Shown here piece after piece: positions 61,551-64,000 of a stretch of DNA of 64,000 nt. The first letter of the stretch is position 1. The number at the start of each line of letters is the position of its first letter. The DNA is from Burkholderiaceae bacterium (GTDB lineage Bacteria; Pseudomonadota; Gammaproteobacteria; Burkholderiales; Burkholderiaceae_A). The notes below the pieces were generated by a model. It was not told the origin of the DNA and ran no database searches. It saw nothing but the letters and a program-made list of their open reading frames with translations. The position numbers were made by a program, and so were the translations under genes. Location: NCBI GenBank assembly GCA_004214155.1, contig SGYQ01000001.1, positions 62,001 through 126,000 on the forward strand, read 5' to 3'.

Positions 61551-62738
61551 GTGTTGAAATATCTTTGGTTTATAAATATTTTTTTTATAGTGGGTGGTTG
61601 CTCTTTTCTCGGTAAAGAGAAAATTAAACCAAGTTCATTACTTCCATTTGAAAAGACAGTTGTTGTCGAAAAAGCATGGGATTTCGACAATAAAAATCGA
61701 GTGGGCGCAGGGGATATTTCCCTGGTAACGGTACCATCAGTTTTGGGTGAGAATGTAATCATTCCAGCCAGAAACGGAGTGGTTACTATTCTAAAACTAG
61801 CCACCGGTCAAATTGAAGCGAGAATTGAGCTAGGGCTTCAATCATTGTCTCAGATAGGGGCAGAGGTAGACGAGGACTCTTATAACTTTGCTTTTGTTTC
61901 TGCTGATGGAAGGTTAACGTTTTTTAACTCCAACAACAAAGTTTTGTGGTCTACTCAACTAAACGGAATTGTAAGGATGGCCCCAAAAATAGGAGAATTG
62001 GGCGTAATAGTTAGGCAGGAGGATAACAAAGTTCTTGCGTACGATAAGGTGGGGGGTAAACTACTTTGGAGTATTTCTAAGAGAAGCATGCCGTTAATTT
62101 TACATGCACAGTCGGACATGAGGTTTGTAGGGGATGAGAGCAAAGGATTAACAACAATCAAAAAAGATCTTGCTGTCAATTTAGCTGGAGGTGAGCTCAT
62201 TTTGCTGAATTCGAAGACTGGTTCAGTTTTGTGGGAAAAAAGATTAGCTTTCCCAAAAGGTCAAAATGAGGTTGAAAGGATTATTGATTTATTGGGCGCG
62301 CCTTTTTTGGACAACCAGGAAATTTGTACTAGTGTGTACCAGACAAAATTAGTATGTGTAGACAAAGGAACGGGTAATGTTGAATGGGAAAATCCTGAAA
62401 AAATATTATCCCCAGGATTTTTTAAATCTCCGCTTGTCGCATCCGTTGGATTGAAAGACGAAGTAAAGTTATTTAACAGAGAAGAAAACGTTGAGGTCTG
62501 GAGAAACGAAGAACTACGTTATCGTGACTTATCGAAACCAATAATTTGGGATGATTCTGTTTGGATTATTGATTCGTTTGGTATTTTGCACGGACTCTCG
62601 ATACTGGACGGGAATACGATAAGTAGGTACGATCTAAATCGGAAATCAGACATTGTCCATCTCACAGTGACTCGATCTGGTTTGTTGGTAACTGATGCGG
62701 ATGGTTACACAATACTATTAAAAAAACGCGAGTACTAA
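61551..62738 (+). CDS. bamB: Outer-membrane assembly lipoprotein BamB
   Basis: 395 residues. The lipoprotein signal ends in FIVGGCS. The rest is an eight-bladed PQQ-type propeller: GNGVVTILKLATGQIEAR-like blades, GELILLNSKTGSVLWEKRLAFP and CVDKGTGNVEWEN show the repeating L-D-x-x-T-G-x-x-x-W pattern. It is a scaffold in the BAM complex. GTG start 4 bases after yfgM. Confidence 0.94.
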   Translation: MLKYLWFINIFFIVGGCSFLGKEKIKPSSLLPFEKTVVVEKAWDFDNKNRVGAGDISLVTVPSVLGENVIIPARNGVVTILKLATGQIEARIELGLQSLSQIGAEVDEDSYNFAFVSADGRLTFFNSNNKVLWSTQLNGIVRMAPKIGELGVIVRQEDNKVLAYDKVGGKLLWSISKRSMPLILHAQSDMRFVGDESKGLTTIKKDLAVNLAGGELILLNSKTGSVLWEKRLAFPKGQNEVERIIDLLGAPFLDNQEICTSVYQTKLVCVDKGTGNVEWENPEKILSPGFFKSPLVASVGLKDEVKLFNREENVEVWRNEELRYRDLSKPIIWDDSVWIIDSFGILHGLSILDGNTISRYDLNRKSDIVHLTVTRSGLLVTDADGYTILLKKREY

Positions 62739-64000
62739 ATGTTGCCTGTAGTTCCAATTATAGGTCGACCGAATGTCGGGAAGTCAACTCTTTTTAATCG
62801 ACTCACAAAATCGCGTGATGCTCTGGTTTACGACAAACCTGGGGTTACACGAGACCGGAAATATGGGAGGTGCACTTTAAACGGTGTGGATTTTTTTGCA
62901 ATTGATACTGCTGGTATATTAGGTCAAATTTCAAGCGATTTAGAGAAAAAAATTGATTTGCAAATCCACCAAGCAATGTTTCAAGGAGACTGCGTGATTT
63001 TTTTGGTTGATGGTAGAGCCGGACTTTGTTCGTCAGACATCGAGATAGCTAGAGAGCTCCGGAAAATAGACAAACTGGTTTTAGTTGGCGTAAACAAATT
63101 AGAGGGGATGACTGATGCAGTTCATTTGGCCGAGTTTCATGAACTTGGATTTGAGCGGTTGGTTGCTATTTCTTCCTCCCATGGTGATGGTATTGGTGAG
63201 TTATTGAGAGAAATAAAAAAGGGTTTCCATCAAAAATTACCAACAAATAATTTGAACCAGGATGAACAGGGAGAAGGTGTTGATAGAATTTCTCTCGCAG
63301 TTGTTGGTAGGCCTAACGTTGGAAAATCAACTACCGTAAATAAATTGCTTGGAGAAGAAAGGGTGGTTACTTGTGATATGCCCGGCACCACTCGAGATAC
63401 GGTAAGAATTCCTTTTTCCTGGAACAGCCGGAGTTATACTTTGGTCGACACAGCGGGAATTAGAAAAAAAACAAAAATATCCGATTTATTAGAAAGGTTT
63501 GTGGTCATAAAGACTCTCGAAATTATCAAACAGTCTAACGTCGTAATCCTAGTTTTGGATGGGTCACAAGGCATTACCGATCAAGATCTACACATTGCCT
63601 CTTTAGTTCAGTCGTCCGGTTGTGCATTAGTTGTTGGTGTTAATAAGTGGGATAAAATTAACGTTAATGACAAGTTTTTATTTAAAATGAGCATTAACAG
63701 GAAACTAAGGTTTCTGCACTGGGCTAGAATACATTTTTTTTCTGCTATTAAGGGTTTTGGTATTAAAGAGTTAATGGTGTCTGTTCGAAATGCTTACAGT
63801 GCCGCTTTGACAGAAATTTCTACTAGCATGTTGAACTCTACTTTGCGTCAACTCACCTCAAGGCATCCTCCACCTTTTAAGAGCGGCTTTAGGCCAAAAT
63901 TGAGATATGCTCATCAGGGGGGAAGGAATCCGCCGGTTATCGTTATTCATGGTAGCGGTCTCAAGCATCTAAATAAAGATTATGTAAAATATCTTGAAAA
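62739..64000 (+). CDS. der: Ribosome-assembly GTPase Der (EngA), 3' partial
   Basis: The frame is open from the ATG at 62739 to the window end (~420 residues; the family has ~440-500). Two tandem GTPase domains: first G1 GRPNVGKST and G3 DTAGI; second G1 GRPNVGKST, G3 DTAGI and G4 NKWD. The first domain's G4 reads NKLE where NKxD is normal. The C-terminal KH-like domain has begun (FKSGFRPKLRYAHQ). It is needed for 50S assembly and starts directly after the bamB stop. Confidence 0.97.
   Translation, partial: MLPVVPIIGRPNVGKSTLFNRLTKSRDALVYDKPGVTRDRKYGRCTLNGVDFFAIDTAGILGQISSDLEKKIDLQIHQAMFQGDCVIFLVDGRAGLCSSDIEIARELRKIDKLVLVGVNKLEGMTDAVHLAEFHELGFERLVAISSSHGDGIGELLREIKKGFHQKLPTNNLNQDEQGEGVDRISLAVVGRPNVGKSTTVNKLLGEERVVTCDMPGTTRDTVRIPFSWNSRSYTLVDTAGIRKKTKISDLLERFVVIKTLEIIKQSNVVILVLDGSQGITDQDLHIASLVQSSGCALVVGVNKWDKINVNDKFLFKMSINRKLRFLHWARIHFFSAIKGFGIKELMVSVRNAYSAALTEISTSMLNSTLRQLTSRHPPPFKSGFRPKLRYAHQGGRNPPVIVIHGSGLKHLNKDYVKYLE

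Noticed and set aside
1-64000. Insertion sequences, integrases, attachment sites or prophage genes
   Set aside because: I saw no transposase or integrase reading frame and no terminal repeats; the export locus shows no clear boundary of transfer.

Overview
The window reads as a chromosome segment of an A+T-rich, polarly flagellated gammaproteobacterium, probably marine. Pointers are a FleQ/FlrA-type sigma-54 activator, FlhF/FlhG, FlgP/FlgT H-ring proteins, PomA/PomB-like (sodium-type) stators, the surE-pcm-nlpD cluster and the ndk-rlmN-ispG-hisS-yfgM-bamB-der cluster. The taxonomic call is inference from gene content only.

Region 1 (1-15897, + strand): a surface-protein export locus. It holds the end of a two-domain glycosyltransferase, a 1922-residue DUF4214/S-layer-like protein built from about 24 copies of a ~45-residue repeat, an intrinsic terminator, a TPR-glycosyltransferase, an unrecognised 194-aa protein, two different tandem type I secretion ABC transporters, a short HlyD-type adaptor and a TolC-type outer-membrane protein. 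The order suggests a dedicated make-glycosylate-export unit whose exporter is a heterodimer.

Region 2 (15901-42030): flagellar genes. On the minus strand flgP-flgT-LysM-fliK-like-flhB-tail-like precede a divergent, REC-less fleQ; then motAB (pomAB-like) and an unknown coiled-coil membrane gene. The large minus-strand operon fliK-fliLMNOPQR-flhB-SPOR faces a plus-strand operon flhA-flhF-flhG-fliA. Two divergent sigma-54-type promoters sit between the operons. Two unknown genes and fliS follow fliA; two of these three have FliA (sigma-28)-type promoters. No fliEFGHIJ, rod/hook, flagellin or chemotaxis genes are present, so the regulon is split.

Region 3 (42624-52836): housekeeping and redox genes: ridA, oxyR-cysM, trhO preceded by an unknown 366-aa gene with a very good sigma-54 promoter, a HAD dehalogenase, cytochrome c plus a PQQ-dehydrogenase-like protein, ung, tRNA-Arg(CCU), a small Cys-rich exported protein, dusA, a DUF2069 protein and wrbA.

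Region 4 (52927-64000): a CBS protein, surE-pcm-nlpD (no rpoS after it), a YccA-like membrane protein, ndk-rlmN-ispG-hisS-yfgM-bamB and the start of der, which runs off the window.

The most unusual parts are the giant repeat protein with its two-ABC exporter, and a set of orphan genes tied to the flagellar regulon by recognisable sigma-54 or sigma-28 promoters.
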